Source: Populus alba
Taxonomy: Eukaryota > Streptophyta > Magnoliopsida > Malpighiales > Salicaceae
Reading direction: 5' to 3'
Assembly (NCBI RefSeq): GCF_005239225.2
Contig: NC_133287.1
Span: 13,931,493 to 13,995,492, forward strand
DNA length: 64,000 bases
Made by a program: the position numbers and the translations under genes. Shown piece after piece: positions 45,191 to 54,825 of this stretch (position 1 is its first letter; every line of letters starts with the position of its first letter). Under the pieces are notes generated by a model that ran no database searches, was not told where the DNA came from, and saw only the letters and a list, made by a program, of their open reading frames with translations.

Positions 45191-46594
45191 GTTAGATTTA
45201 GATTTCTAGTGGTGCTGCAGTCTATACATTTAGTTCATTGTGAAAGGATGCTATGTACAGTCATAAGAATCTGCTCCTGCTTTCACGGTAGCAATCACGG
45301 GTATAATTCCACAAGTGTTCAGCATTGCAGAGGTCATCTCTGAGACACTTGGAGTTGTGGGCATTGGATAGTTTTATATGATAGTTATTTCTTTGATAAT
45401 TTACGTGTGCATATTTTATTGTATTGAAATTCAATGGAGTAATTTGGTCTGTCATTTCAGTCCTGTATTAGTATCATACTGTCATTGTTTGTTTCTGTTG
45501 ATTTCTTGAGCTAGATTTGGTCTTCTATCCTGCCATCTGTAAGTTGGAAAGCTGTTAACTCAGTAATGTATTTACTAGATTGTATTTTTATCCCATTGAA
45601 AATGATCCTGGAATTGCTTAGTTGAATCCTAATCATGTTTGCATCAATGTATAAATAAATTTTTTTGGGAATGAATTATCATCTCATAATACCCATTTTG
45701 ATATCTGTTTCAATCTATTTACAATGTACCACCTGGATGTTTTCCCTACTATGCTGTGTTTGGAATTTTTGTGAGCTGGTATGAGACTAAAAGAAATCCA
45801 TTCCGACCCATTTCATTTTTTGATACCTCCCTCTTCTTAGTCCCTTAATATTCAATTTCAATTTTTTTTTTTCTATCAAATTTAATCTACATTCTTTTAA
45901 TTGTTATTTCTTTTGTTTTGGATACTTTTTTTATTCAATTTCACCCCTAAATATTTTATTTATTTAGAATTTTGCTTTGTTATTTTAGGGCTTGCCATAT
46001 TGTGAAAAGAATCACAATGATAATAAAAAAAAGGGGTGGGGAGGGGGGGGGGCATCCAAATGTGTGCTAAATGCCTGTTTCCGAAAGAAGAAAAAGTCCT
46101 AAAGTCACACGTACCAATTGAAGGGACAGTAGGCCGAGTCACAATAATTGTAATTCTAGTATAGTATTTAACAGTAACAATGGATCCTAAAGGCTGAAGT
46201 CCATATATATATATATACTCAAAAGAGGGAAAAAAAAAAAAACTATCGTGCTTGCCTATCTCCTTAAAAGTTTCTAATCCTTGAACAAAATGTTTCCCTT
46301 TTAGGTCCAGTTAGGGTTTTGGGTTTGCTTCCAAGCCCAAAATCGATCTCTCTCTAGTTTGTTTGCCTCTGTTCATTCGTATCAGTGGTTGTCTGCATAG
46401 CATGTTGAAAATATTCTGTATGAGAATATCTCCTTGCAATTTAAATTGTCCATGCTTCCTGTATGAAATCCATTTGTGATATCACCATATTGAAATCAGT
46501 ATTTTATGCTGTGGTCAAATCTTATAATAAATGTGCAGTCACGTTTCATTTTCATTTTGCTGTATAAAGTTGTAATTCTTTTTTTTATAACCAG
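45087..46594 (+). other. Intron or promoter region before the DAYSLEEPER exon
   Basis: No coding sequence is recognised. It contains a G-rich run at 46033-46052, an (AT)n stretch near 46203-46216 that could act as a TATA region, and a CT-rich block near 46345-46380 typical of a plant 5' UTR. It ends in a good polypyrimidine tract and acceptor (TTTTTTTTATAACCAG at about 46579-46594). It is either the last intron of a CNOT10-DAYSLEEPER chimera or the promoter and 5' UTR intron of DAYSLEEPER alone. Confidence 0.5.
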
Positions 46595-46624
46595 ATTGCA
46601 ACACTTGAAGAGAATAATCAGCTG

Positions 46625-48733
46625 ATGACACCTCCAGAAAACCAGATGGCAACCCTTGAAGACAATAATCACTTGATTACTACCGAATACCAGCTGGCAA
46701 CCCTTGAAGAGAATAATCAGCTGATTACCACTCCAGAATACCAGATGGAAACATTTGAAGAAAACAATCATTCTATGCCTGCTCCTGAAACACAGCCTAA
46801 CAAGAGGAGGAAAAGGAAGTCCATGGTTTGGGAACACTTCACCATAGAAACTGTAAGTGCTGAAAGTAGAAGGGCATTCTGTAAGCAGTGCAAGCAAAGC
46901 TTTGCATACAGCACAGGTTCAAAAGTAGCTGGTACCAGCCATCTTAAACGTCACATTGCCAAGGGAACTTGTCTAGCACTACTACGCAATCAGGGGAATC
47001 AACAAACACCTGGTACACCAGGGATGAATGGAAATGGCAGTATTTCTGATCCACCAAGACGTCACTACAGATCCCATAGCTCAGCCTACATTTCATTTGA
47101 TTCAGACCATTGCCGCCCTGAAATTGCCAGAATGATGATAATCCATGATTACCCTCTTCACATGGTTGAACATTCTGGATTTTTAACTTTTCTCAAGAGT
47201 CTTGAACCCAGATTTGACATGGTGAGCTTTAATATTGTCCAAGGAGATTGTGTCTCAAGTTACTTGAGGGAAAAGCAAAATGTTATGAAGTTCATTGAGG
47301 GTTTGCCTGGACGTGTTTGCCTTACACTGGATGTATGGACATCTAGCCAAAGCTTAGGTTATGTGTTTATAACAGGACACTTCATTGATGGTTATTGGAA
47401 GCCACAGAGGCGGATTCTCAATGTTGTGATGGAACCGAACCCTAACTCAGATGCAGCTCTTAGCCATGCTGTTGCTACTTGCCTATCCGATTGGAGTCTG
47501 GAAGGCAAGCTATTTTCTATCACTTTCAATCATCCAGTGGGTGAACCTGGGCTTCAAAACCTCAGATCTCTACTCTCTGTCAAAAATCCCCTTATCATCA
47601 ATGGTCAGTTAATCCTTGGGAACTGCAGTGCTCGTACTTTAAGCAACTTTGCAAAAGATGTGCTATGGGCAGGGCGAGAGATCATTAAGAAAGTCCGTTA
47701 CAGTGTAAAGTATGTGAAGACCTCAGAATTCCATGAGCAAAAGTTCCTTGAGCTAAAGGAGCAGCTTCAAGTCCCCAGTGAAAAAGACCTTTCTCTTGAC
47801 AACCAAGCTCAATGGAACACAACGTATCAGATGCTGGTTGCTGCTTCAGAGTTGAAGGAAGTATTTTCTTGCCTAGATACTTCCGATCCTGATTACAAAG
47901 AGGCCCCATCCATGGAAGACTGGAAGCGGGTTGACATTATATGCACGTACTTGAAACCTCTCTTTGATGCAGCCAACTTCCTTGCCTCTAGAACTAACCC
48001 AAACCAGAAGACATTCTTCCACGAAGTCTGGAAGATGCATGAGCTGTATCATTCTATTACAAGTCATGGGGATCCCTTTGTCATCAGTCTTGCTGAAATA
48101 ATGCAAGAAAAGATAGACAAGTATTTGAAGGAGTGCATCCTAGCTTTGGCAATTGCTGTAGTCTTGGATCCTCGGTTTAGGATGAAGTTGATTGAGTTCA
48201 GTTTTGTGAAATTCTATGGTAAAGAAGCTAGCAAATACATTAAGATTGTTGATGATGCACTCCATGAGCTTTTTCTCGAATATGCGGCGCTTCCTCTCCC
48301 TCTTACACCAGCTCATGCTGAAGATGGAAATTTTGAGAACATGAAGACTGAAGAAATTTCATACAATGAGCTCACAGATTTTGATGCGTATGTGGAGACT
48401 ACTAGCCAAAATATGAAGTCGGAGCTGGAGCAGTATTTAGAAGAGTCTTTGTTGCCTCGCTTCCAAGAGATGGATGTACTGAAATGGTGGGAAGAGAACA
48501 GGCTCCAATATCCAGTTCTTTCAAAAATGGCTCGTGATATATTGACCATGCAGGTGTCTACTGCTGATCCTGACTCTGTATTTGATACCGAGATCAAAGA
48601 GCTGGATGAGTATCGGAGTTCTTTGAGACCTGAAACCGTGGAAGCCCTTGTGTGTGCAAAGGACTGGCTTCAGTACAGATCTGCTTCAGAAGTTTCTAAT
48701 AATCTTGTGAAAGTAGAGGATCTTAGATCTTAG
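46625..48733 (+). CDS. DAYSLEEPER: DAYSLEEPER-like domesticated hAT transposase (BED zinc finger)
   Basis: An intact 702-codon frame. Residues 1-57 are acidic tandem repeats of about 17 aa (MATLEDNNHLITT-EYQ and variants), followed by a basic NLS-like NKRRKRK at 59-65. The BED zinc finger spans about 66-115 (MVWEHFTIETVS, CKQC, TSHLKRHI). The hAT-like core follows (IIHDYPLHMVEHSGFLTFLK, LTLDVWTSSQSLGYVFITGH, SLDNQAQWNTTYQMLVAASE, FFHEVWKMHEL, AIAVVLDPRFRMKLIEFSF). The C-terminal hAT dimerisation region is at about 599-690 (ELEQYLEES, FQEMDVLKWWEENRLQYPVL, SKMARDIL, LRPETVEALVCAKDWL). In Arabidopsis DAYSLEEPER is a domesticated, non-mobile hAT-derived protein that binds DNA, affects expression of many genes and is needed for normal development. 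The frame is open upstream to the acceptor at 46594, so 46625 is the first ATG but may not be the true N-terminus. No terminal inverted repeats were seen, in keeping with a host gene. Confidence 0.93.
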   Translation: MTPPENQMATLEDNNHLITTEYQLATLEENNQLITTPEYQMETFEENNHSMPAPETQPNKRRKRKSMVWEHFTIETVSAESRRAFCKQCKQSFAYSTGSKVAGTSHLKRHIAKGTCLALLRNQGNQQTPGTPGMNGNGSISDPPRRHYRSHSSAYISFDSDHCRPEIARMMIIHDYPLHMVEHSGFLTFLKSLEPRFDMVSFNIVQGDCVSSYLREKQNVMKFIEGLPGRVCLTLDVWTSSQSLGYVFITGHFIDGYWKPQRRILNVVMEPNPNSDAALSHAVATCLSDWSLEGKLFSITFNHPVGEPGLQNLRSLLSVKNPLIINGQLILGNCSARTLSNFAKDVLWAGREIIKKVRYSVKYVKTSEFHEQKFLELKEQLQVPSEKDLSLDNQAQWNTTYQMLVAASELKEVFSCLDTSDPDYKEAPSMEDWKRVDIICTYLKPLFDAANFLASRTNPNQKTFFHEVWKMHELYHSITSHGDPFVISLAEIMQEKIDKYLKECILALAIAVVLDPRFRMKLIEFSFVKFYGKEASKYIKIVDDALHELFLEYAALPLPLTPAHAEDGNFENMKTEEISYNELTDFDAYVETTSQNMKSELEQYLEESLLPRFQEMDVLKWWEENRLQYPVLSKMARDILTMQVSTADPDSVFDTEIKELDEYRSSLRPETVEALVCAKDWLQYRSASEVSNNLVKVEDLRS

Positions 48734-49134
48734 TGCTCAGTGTCTCTGACTATAGGTTCCTTGTTAGTCTCGATTATAATCTTCTACTTCTACATTAGGC
48801 TAGATTTTGATCTAGATTGCTTGAACACGAGAACTTCAGTTTTTACAGTAGCTTTTCTGATTCTATGAGTTCCTTTTACTTTGTTTGCTGTGGCTTAGCA
48901 ATTATCTATTGTCAAGGCTAAATATTAACAGGTGCTGGGACTAATTATTGATGTCCAGCTAACCACATAATTGAGAATCAAACCTGTAACAGGAGAAACA
49001 AAGGCTCTGAGGATGGTGAGTGTTGTTGATTAGGGTAGCTCCAAAAACGTATTGGCGGGATAAAAATTGGACCATAGTTTCAATTTTCTGATTTTATGGT
49101 ATCTTTTAGAAACTAATCTTCTCTCAATTTGTAT
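48734..49134. other. DAYSLEEPER 3' UTR and intergenic DNA
   Basis: The bases after the stop at 48731-48733 should contain the 3' UTR. Retroelement sequence begins at about 49130. No other feature is recognised. Confidence 0.5.
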
Positions 49135-49417
49135 TGGTCTTGGTTTTACCAATAAACCCCGCTTGAATATAAATAAGATTAATTAAAGCTTGCTTCTCAT
49201 TATTTAATATCTTTTTAAAGTCCAACTGAGCCTATGTATCTTGAAGAAGTTTATTGAAAGTCTCTTTGAACCTCTTAGCTCTAAGCTTTATAATTGGACC
49301 AACCGGCATCTCCAATGGATCTTTTGGTGTCTGGATTATATCATTCCCTCTCTTCTCAAAAAAATTTAACCTCAAATCATCACCCACATCAAAAGAAAAA
49401 TAATTATATCCATGCAA
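49135..49417 (-). pseudogene. Gypsy polyprotein C-terminal end, minus strand
   Basis: The minus strand encodes VGDDLRLNFFEKRGNDIIQT, PKDPLEMPVGPIIKLRAKRF and KETFNKLLQDT, then a stop and a readable continuation AQLDFKKILNNEKQALINLI. This is the post-integrase tail of a gypsy polyprotein. It directly abuts the RT fragment at 49404, so RNase H and integrase are missing. A 32-bp direct repeat (49394-49425 and 49441-49472) lies at the junction. Confidence 0.75.
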
Positions 49418-51148
49418 AAGTCACATTAATAACAAATAAGAGAAAAATAATTATATCCATGCAAAAATCACACCTTTTCAAATTAGCATATAAGAACTCT
49501 TTTCTAAACACATCAAGAATAAGTTTCAAATGATCCATATGCTCATCAAACTCTTTACTATAAATCAAAATATCATCAAAGTAGACAATTATAAATTTAC
49601 CAATGAAAGCACGCAAAACATGATTTATCAACCTTATAAAAGTACTAGGTGCATTAGTAAGTCTAAAAGGCATAACTAACCACTCATACAAACTATATTT
49701 AGTTTTAAAAGTAGTTTTCTATTCATCCCCTTCTTTCATCCTAATTTGATGATAACCACTTTTTAAATATATTTTAAAAAATATTTTAGAACCATGCAAT
49801 TCATCCAACATATCATCTAATCTGGGAATAAGATGTCGATACTTTACATTGATGTTATTGATAGCCCTATAATTGATATACATTCATCAAGTCTTGTCTT
49901 TCTTTGGGATAAGAAGCACGAAAGTTGCACAAGGACTAATGCTCTCACAAATGTATTCTTTTGACATCAACTCCTCCACTTGTCATTGGAGTTCCTTAAA
50001 CTCTTCGGGATTGCTCCTATATGCTGACCTATTTGGTATAGATGCTCCTAGAACAAAGTCGATTTGATATTCAATTCCTCTAATTGGTGGCAAGTCATTA
50101 GGAATCTCTTTTGGAAAGACTTTTTTAAATTCTTGTAAAAGAACTTTAACAACACTAGAAACACAAGAATTTAAATTATCAGAGTTAAAGTATGTCTTCT
50201 TATACACAAGTAAAATCATGAGCAATTCAGAAAGATAAGCATGTTTAAGATAACTAGATTTTGCAAAGAAATTAAGGTTTTTCCTCACTTTTTCTACCCA
50301 TTCTTCTTTTCTCACCCTTTCTTTCTTCTCTCCACTCTTGGCCTCCCTTCTATTTTTTTCTTTTTGGCTGTGACCTCCCTTAATTTCCTAAGGGTCGAAA
50401 TTTTATCCCTTTTGTTTTCAACTCATGGCTCACTTTATTTTCACTCTTCCTCACATTCTCACCATGTTGTTCGACTTGTTCTTCCACTTTGGTGGAATTT
50501 GAGTGCATCTTCTCATAGCTTTTCTTCAACTAAATTTGATCTTCATACACTTGCTTTGGTGTTAGTAGGGCAAGTGTTTAAATTCTACCATCCTTCTTCA
50601 ATGAATACCTGTTTTTAAACCCATCATATTTGGCTTTTTTATCAAATTGCCAAGGCCTCCCTAATAATAGATAAGTATCATGCATAGGCACAACATCACA
50701 TAACACTTCATCCTTATACTTGCCTACTGGAAAAAAAAATCATCACCTATCTATTCACCCTAACAACACCACATTCATTCAACCATTGAAGCTGATAAGG
50801 CCTTTTATGTTTTATGGTATTAAATTCTAACTTTCTAACCAAAGTAACACTAACAACATTAGTACAACTACCACTATCAATGATCATACTACATACCTTA
50901 TCATTGATTAGACATCTATTATGGAAGATGTTCTCTCTTTGTTGCTCCACATCATCCTTCTTAGTCTGAACACTGAGCAACCTTATAATCACCAAAACGT
51001 TATCACCAATAACATACTCTAAATTACTAGCATCCTCAAGTAGTGGCATCTCATTACAATCAGACTCTTTACTAGTGGACACAATCTCTCCATCATCTTT
51101 TATAATCGTAACTTGATGATTTGCACACTTTAATGCATAGTATCCCAA
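49404..51148 (-). pseudogene. Gypsy protease and reverse transcriptase remnant, minus strand
   Basis: Protease lies at 51148-50747: ENIFHNRCLINDKVCSMIID followed by SGSCTNVVS, an intact D-S-G triad. RT pieces follow: [20 protein letters not shown] and YQIDFVLGASIPNRSAYRSN in 50315-49983; a decayed palm near 49980-49700; then [20 protein letters not shown] and the catalytic YFDDILIYS in 49691-49404. Several frame breaks separate these blocks. It is the same family as the remnant at 29950-33520 and a more distant relative of the young element at 35-41 kb, whose RT shares LPPIRGIE and the FDDIL(V/I)YS segment. Confidence 0.85.
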
Positions 51149-51349
51149 TCCCTGACACTTGAAACACTATATCATGATTACGCTTCAGTTGGACTTCTCC
51201 CTTAAGTTTATTATCATTGGCCGAAACCTACTTCTTCATGGAGGTAGGTTTGACAACTTTAGAAGTCACCAAGGGCTTCGATAGAGCACTACCCTCATTC
51301 TCTTATAATTCAACTTCTAACTTGAAAAAGACTCCGAATAAGCTCTAAA

Positions 51350-52220
51350 TCATGTACTACCCTTCCTTTTCAACCATCCTTCAACCTTAATGGCCAAATG
51401 TACTAACTCTTCCAATTCAACATAAGATAACAACTCCATAATATTAGCCATGTCTTTATTCAAGCCATTAAAAAACCTAGACATAGTAACTTCCTCAACT
51501 TCATTAACATTAGCTCTAATAATAGCCACCTCTAATTCTTTATAATACTGCTCCACACTCTTATTACCTTATGTAATAATTTGTAAATGATTAAACAACT
51601 CCCTATAATAGTGTTTAAGAACATACCTCTTCTTCATTATTATCTTTAACTCCTCCCACGTGCTAACTGGTCTTTCTCTATTCCTTCTTCTTTCTACCAC
51701 CAATCTCTCCCACCAAACCATGACACAATCAGTAAACTCCATTACAGCTAACTTAACCTTTTTTTCTTCATAATACTTATAGATGTCAAAAATAATCTCC
51801 ACCTTTTTGTCCCAATCTATGTTAGCTTTCGGATCAGGTTTTCCTTTAAAGGTTGGGATTTTTAACTTAATAAAACCTAAATTTTGGTCTACATCATCCA
51901 AATCATCAAAAGCCATTCTATACTAAAAATCCTTATGTGGCCGAATATGTCCTCTCTTTGGCCGATTCTAATACCTCTCTCCCTGTATGGAATCCACTAC
52001 CACGGTTAAGATCATCCTCGACTTCATTTGTGGAGTTTGCAACAACACTCTCCTTCCTATCTTCTCTACCCTTCTTACTACGTCCCCTATTAGACCTAGT
52101 CTCTAACTTTTCAATCCTAGTCATCAGCTCACTAAACATAAATTTCATTTGTTTTTGTATTCTCGAAAGCCCATCTTCTAGGATTTCACCCTTCTTTTGT
52201 GGCATAATATTAGAAGACAT
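51350..52220 (-). pseudogene. Gypsy gag remnant, minus strand
   Basis: The minus strand from 52220 gives MSSNIMPQKKGEILEDGLSR, QKQMKFMFSELMTRIEKLET and NSTNEVEDDLNRGSGFH. The capsid follows in 51916-51569 (FIKLKIPTFKGKPDPKANID, KLAVMEFTDCVMVWWERLVV) and 51556-51350 (MSRFFNGLNKDMANIMELLS, ELVHLAIKVEGWLKRK). Stops and shifts separate the blocks. The zinc-knuckle and linker region reaches the protease at 51148. Confidence 0.82.
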
Positions 52221-53037
52221 TTTTTTTTCTTTTTTTAAACCTGCATGAAAATCATTAGCAATAAAAATAACACCTCACACACTCATGTTTCACACAAATT
52301 TATAGGCTTTTTACTCTAATATGCTTCTGCCTATGCCTTTTTCCACTCAAATTTCCTTTAGTTCTTGAAATCACTTAGCAACAATTCAAAAAAAGCAACC
52401 AACTACACAATGAATTTATAAATTTGATATAGACTCAAGAAGCAAGAAATTTATGAAATTAACAAAAAAAAACTACGATGACAAATTCACGAGTAGCAAT
52501 GCAAATTTGTGCAAGTAATATGATGATTTGAAGATGCGAAATAAACTGAATGGAAGCAACAATACTAAAGAGATTTACTATCCAAACTAAAAATTAAATC
52601 AAGCAATGATAGAATCTGAAAATAAATAAATAAATAAATAAATAAAAAGCAACATAAATTCCCAATGACCAATTTTCTTTCCCAAGCTCTCGACCAAACT
52701 CTAGAATGTTGATTTTTTTCTTTTAATTTTTTTGTGGAAACAATCAAAATTTCAAGATTAAACCCTTTTTTTTTTTTTTTTGTATACCAATTCAACAATC
52801 AAGAAGAAAAATTCAAGAATATATATTTTTTTATGTATATATTGCAGCAAGATCAAGAATTCAACAAGAACACTAGCTTATGATTTTGTGTTCAACAATT
52901 CAAGATGATGCAAGAACCCTATGTTTTTTTTTTAATATATGTGGCTGAAACTAATCAAGAGAGAGAAATATATATCAAGAAACAAAAGACACAAATTGAA
53001 GGATATAACCTGTGATTAGATCTGCTCTAATACCAAC
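52221..53037 (-). mobile_element. Gypsy leader with decayed primer binding site, minus strand
   Basis: Non-coding leader between LTR and gag. Near 53023-53036 the minus strand reads TTGGTATTAGAGC, one change from the initiator-Met site. It contains (AAAT)n near 52622-52648 and poly-T tracts. Confidence 0.7.
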
Positions 53038-53790
53038 TGATGCGAACCTTAACGGAATTTAATGGAATTCGCGAACCCAAAATCTATTTAATCTAAGTTT
53101 GCTGAAAATAGGATGAGCTTATCACAATGGAAGACTTGCTCCAAGGCAACAATACTATAAACCAACCCAATCACAACGCCTACACCTGAAGATGATAAAA
53201 AAGAGTATAAATTCACAAAAAATATTGGCCAATTCTTTAAAGAGTTGAAAGTTCAATCAAGTACCTAGATTGACAACCAAAGGTCGGTAAAAATCAGAAT
53301 ATTATTAGGCAAAAAAAGTGTGCTGAAAATTATTCTCAAGAGTATTTATACCCCAAGCCAAAAACCCTAGTTTTCCTAATAGGTCAATATAAATCTAATT
53401 TAAATAGTAATCAGCCCAAGCTAAAACAAGCTCAAACTAATTAAAATAAATAAAATAAACAAGTTTGAAACCCAAACAAGTGTTTCCTCATAAAATAAAG
53501 AAAGTTTAATAGCCCAAATAATTTAATAAGACAAGTTCAGTTATTTTCCTATTTTGTCTAGCAGCAGCAAAACCCAATTTCAAACGGATAGTTCTTTCTC
53601 TTCTTAAATAATTAGATGGTGTGCCATATATTTTTGGAAAGGTATGGAAGTCTAGTTTCTAGCCCAACTAAAATCACCTCAAAATTTGACGTGTAGCTCT
53701 AGTTATGATAAAAGGGTAGTGAAATGTCAAACTATCCAAATCTAGTCTTGTTCTCCAAATCCTTGTGCAATGGTCTTGGTTCCACCAACA
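53038..53790 (-). mobile_element. Gypsy LTR, minus strand (copy 2)
   Basis: The 753-bp LTR is homologous to 32579-33323. On the minus strand it begins TGTTGGTGGAACCAAGACC at 53790 and ends GGTTCGCATCA at 53038, two bases before the primer binding site. On its right is a polyprotein tail rather than host DNA. Confidence 0.8.
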
Positions 53791-53960
53791 AGCGCCTCTT
53801 GAACATGAATAAGATTAATCACGGCTTGCTCCTTATTATTTCATATCCTATTGAAGTCCACTTAGCCTACGTATCTTGAAGAAGACCATTGAAAGCCTCT
53901 TTGAATCTCTTAGATCTAAGCCTTTAAACTAGACCAACCGGAACCTCTAATGGATCCTCT
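53791..53960 (-). pseudogene. Gypsy polyprotein tail to the right of LTR copy 2
   Basis: This is the same tail sequence as 49135-49417 and 33324-33520 (phrases 'aataagattaat.acggcttg', 'tgaagaagaccattgaaagcctctt', 'gaccaaccggaacctctaatgg'). In element sense it lies upstream of the LTR, so this LTR was the 3' LTR of one copy and the 5' LTR of the next. Confidence 0.7.
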
Positions 53961-54284
53961 AGTGCTTGGACCTCATTAGTAAAATTGAGAAGAAGGACTA
54001 AAGTAAAAAACACGAATAAAATAAGTGTCAATTCATAATTAGGTGAAAACATTCACTTTGGTCCTCCTACTTTTAAATTAAACCTTCCAATTTGAATTTT
54101 TTTAAAAAATTAATTTTGTTGCAAAACCTTACTTTCCTTAATTTTCAGTCCCTAGTTTGAGATAGAAGGGAGAAAGTGGGTGAATTTTGATGGTAGAAAG
54201 AGAGTATCAATTGACATCGATTGCAACCACAAAAAATATTGATTTTGGTGTTAATGAGTTCATTCAATGAGAGAGTTTATCTTA
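53961..54284. other. Unassigned intergenic DNA
   Basis: Nothing recognisable on either strand between the gypsy tail and the ribosomal DNA fragment. Confidence 0.5.
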
Positions 54285-54331
54285 GGTCTTCTTTGTGGTG
54301 ACGTGGTTGATTTGGTGTTGGCAACGTTCTA

Positions 54332-54369
<38 letters not shown>

Positions 54370-54613
54370 ATCATAATAAGGTTTTTGTAGGTAAACTGTG
54401 GAAAGATCATTGTCGAAACCTCTATAACAGAACAACCCGTGAACAAGTTGGGTTCGAGGGGCACCTACCCCTCGCATCCTCGCATGCCATGGAGGGATGC
54501 ATCTACACTCAACGTGGCTCACCAACAAACCTCGACGTGAGAAGCGCCAAGGAAATTGAGTACTAAAAGCACGCCCCTATAGCCTTGGAGACGCGGCATC
54601 AAAGGCGCTCCTT
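54285..54613 (+). pseudogene. Ribosomal DNA fragment: 18S 3' end plus ITS1, decayed
   Basis: The segment 'agaagtccactgaacctt' / 'atcatttagaggaaggagaa' at 54331-54370 matches the end of plant 18S rRNA. It is followed by a changed version of the terminal helix ('gtaggtaaactgtggaaagatcattg', canonical GTAGGTGAACCTGCGGAAGGATCATTG with one base lost) at about 54387-54413. ITS1 continues immediately after ('tcgaaacct', 'agaacaacccgtgaac', 'ctcgcatgccatggaggga', 'gagaagcgccaaggaaatt', 'cttggagacgcgg') to about 54613. No 5.8S gene follows. Most differences from canonical rDNA are C-to-T or G-to-A. This is a dead dispersed fragment, not a functional rRNA gene. Confidence 0.88.
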
Positions 54614-54773
54614 TTTTTGGTGATAATCTTACTTTCTCCTTGCTTGAGATGATTAATCTAAGCTTATGAATATTTTTGGGTTATTTAAGGTTATTAATAG
54701 GTTTGTCAATGCATGTTGATGCAACCATATTATTTCATAGTTTTACCCAGATTTACCTAGTATTGCCTATGTT

Positions 54774-54825
<52 letters not shown>

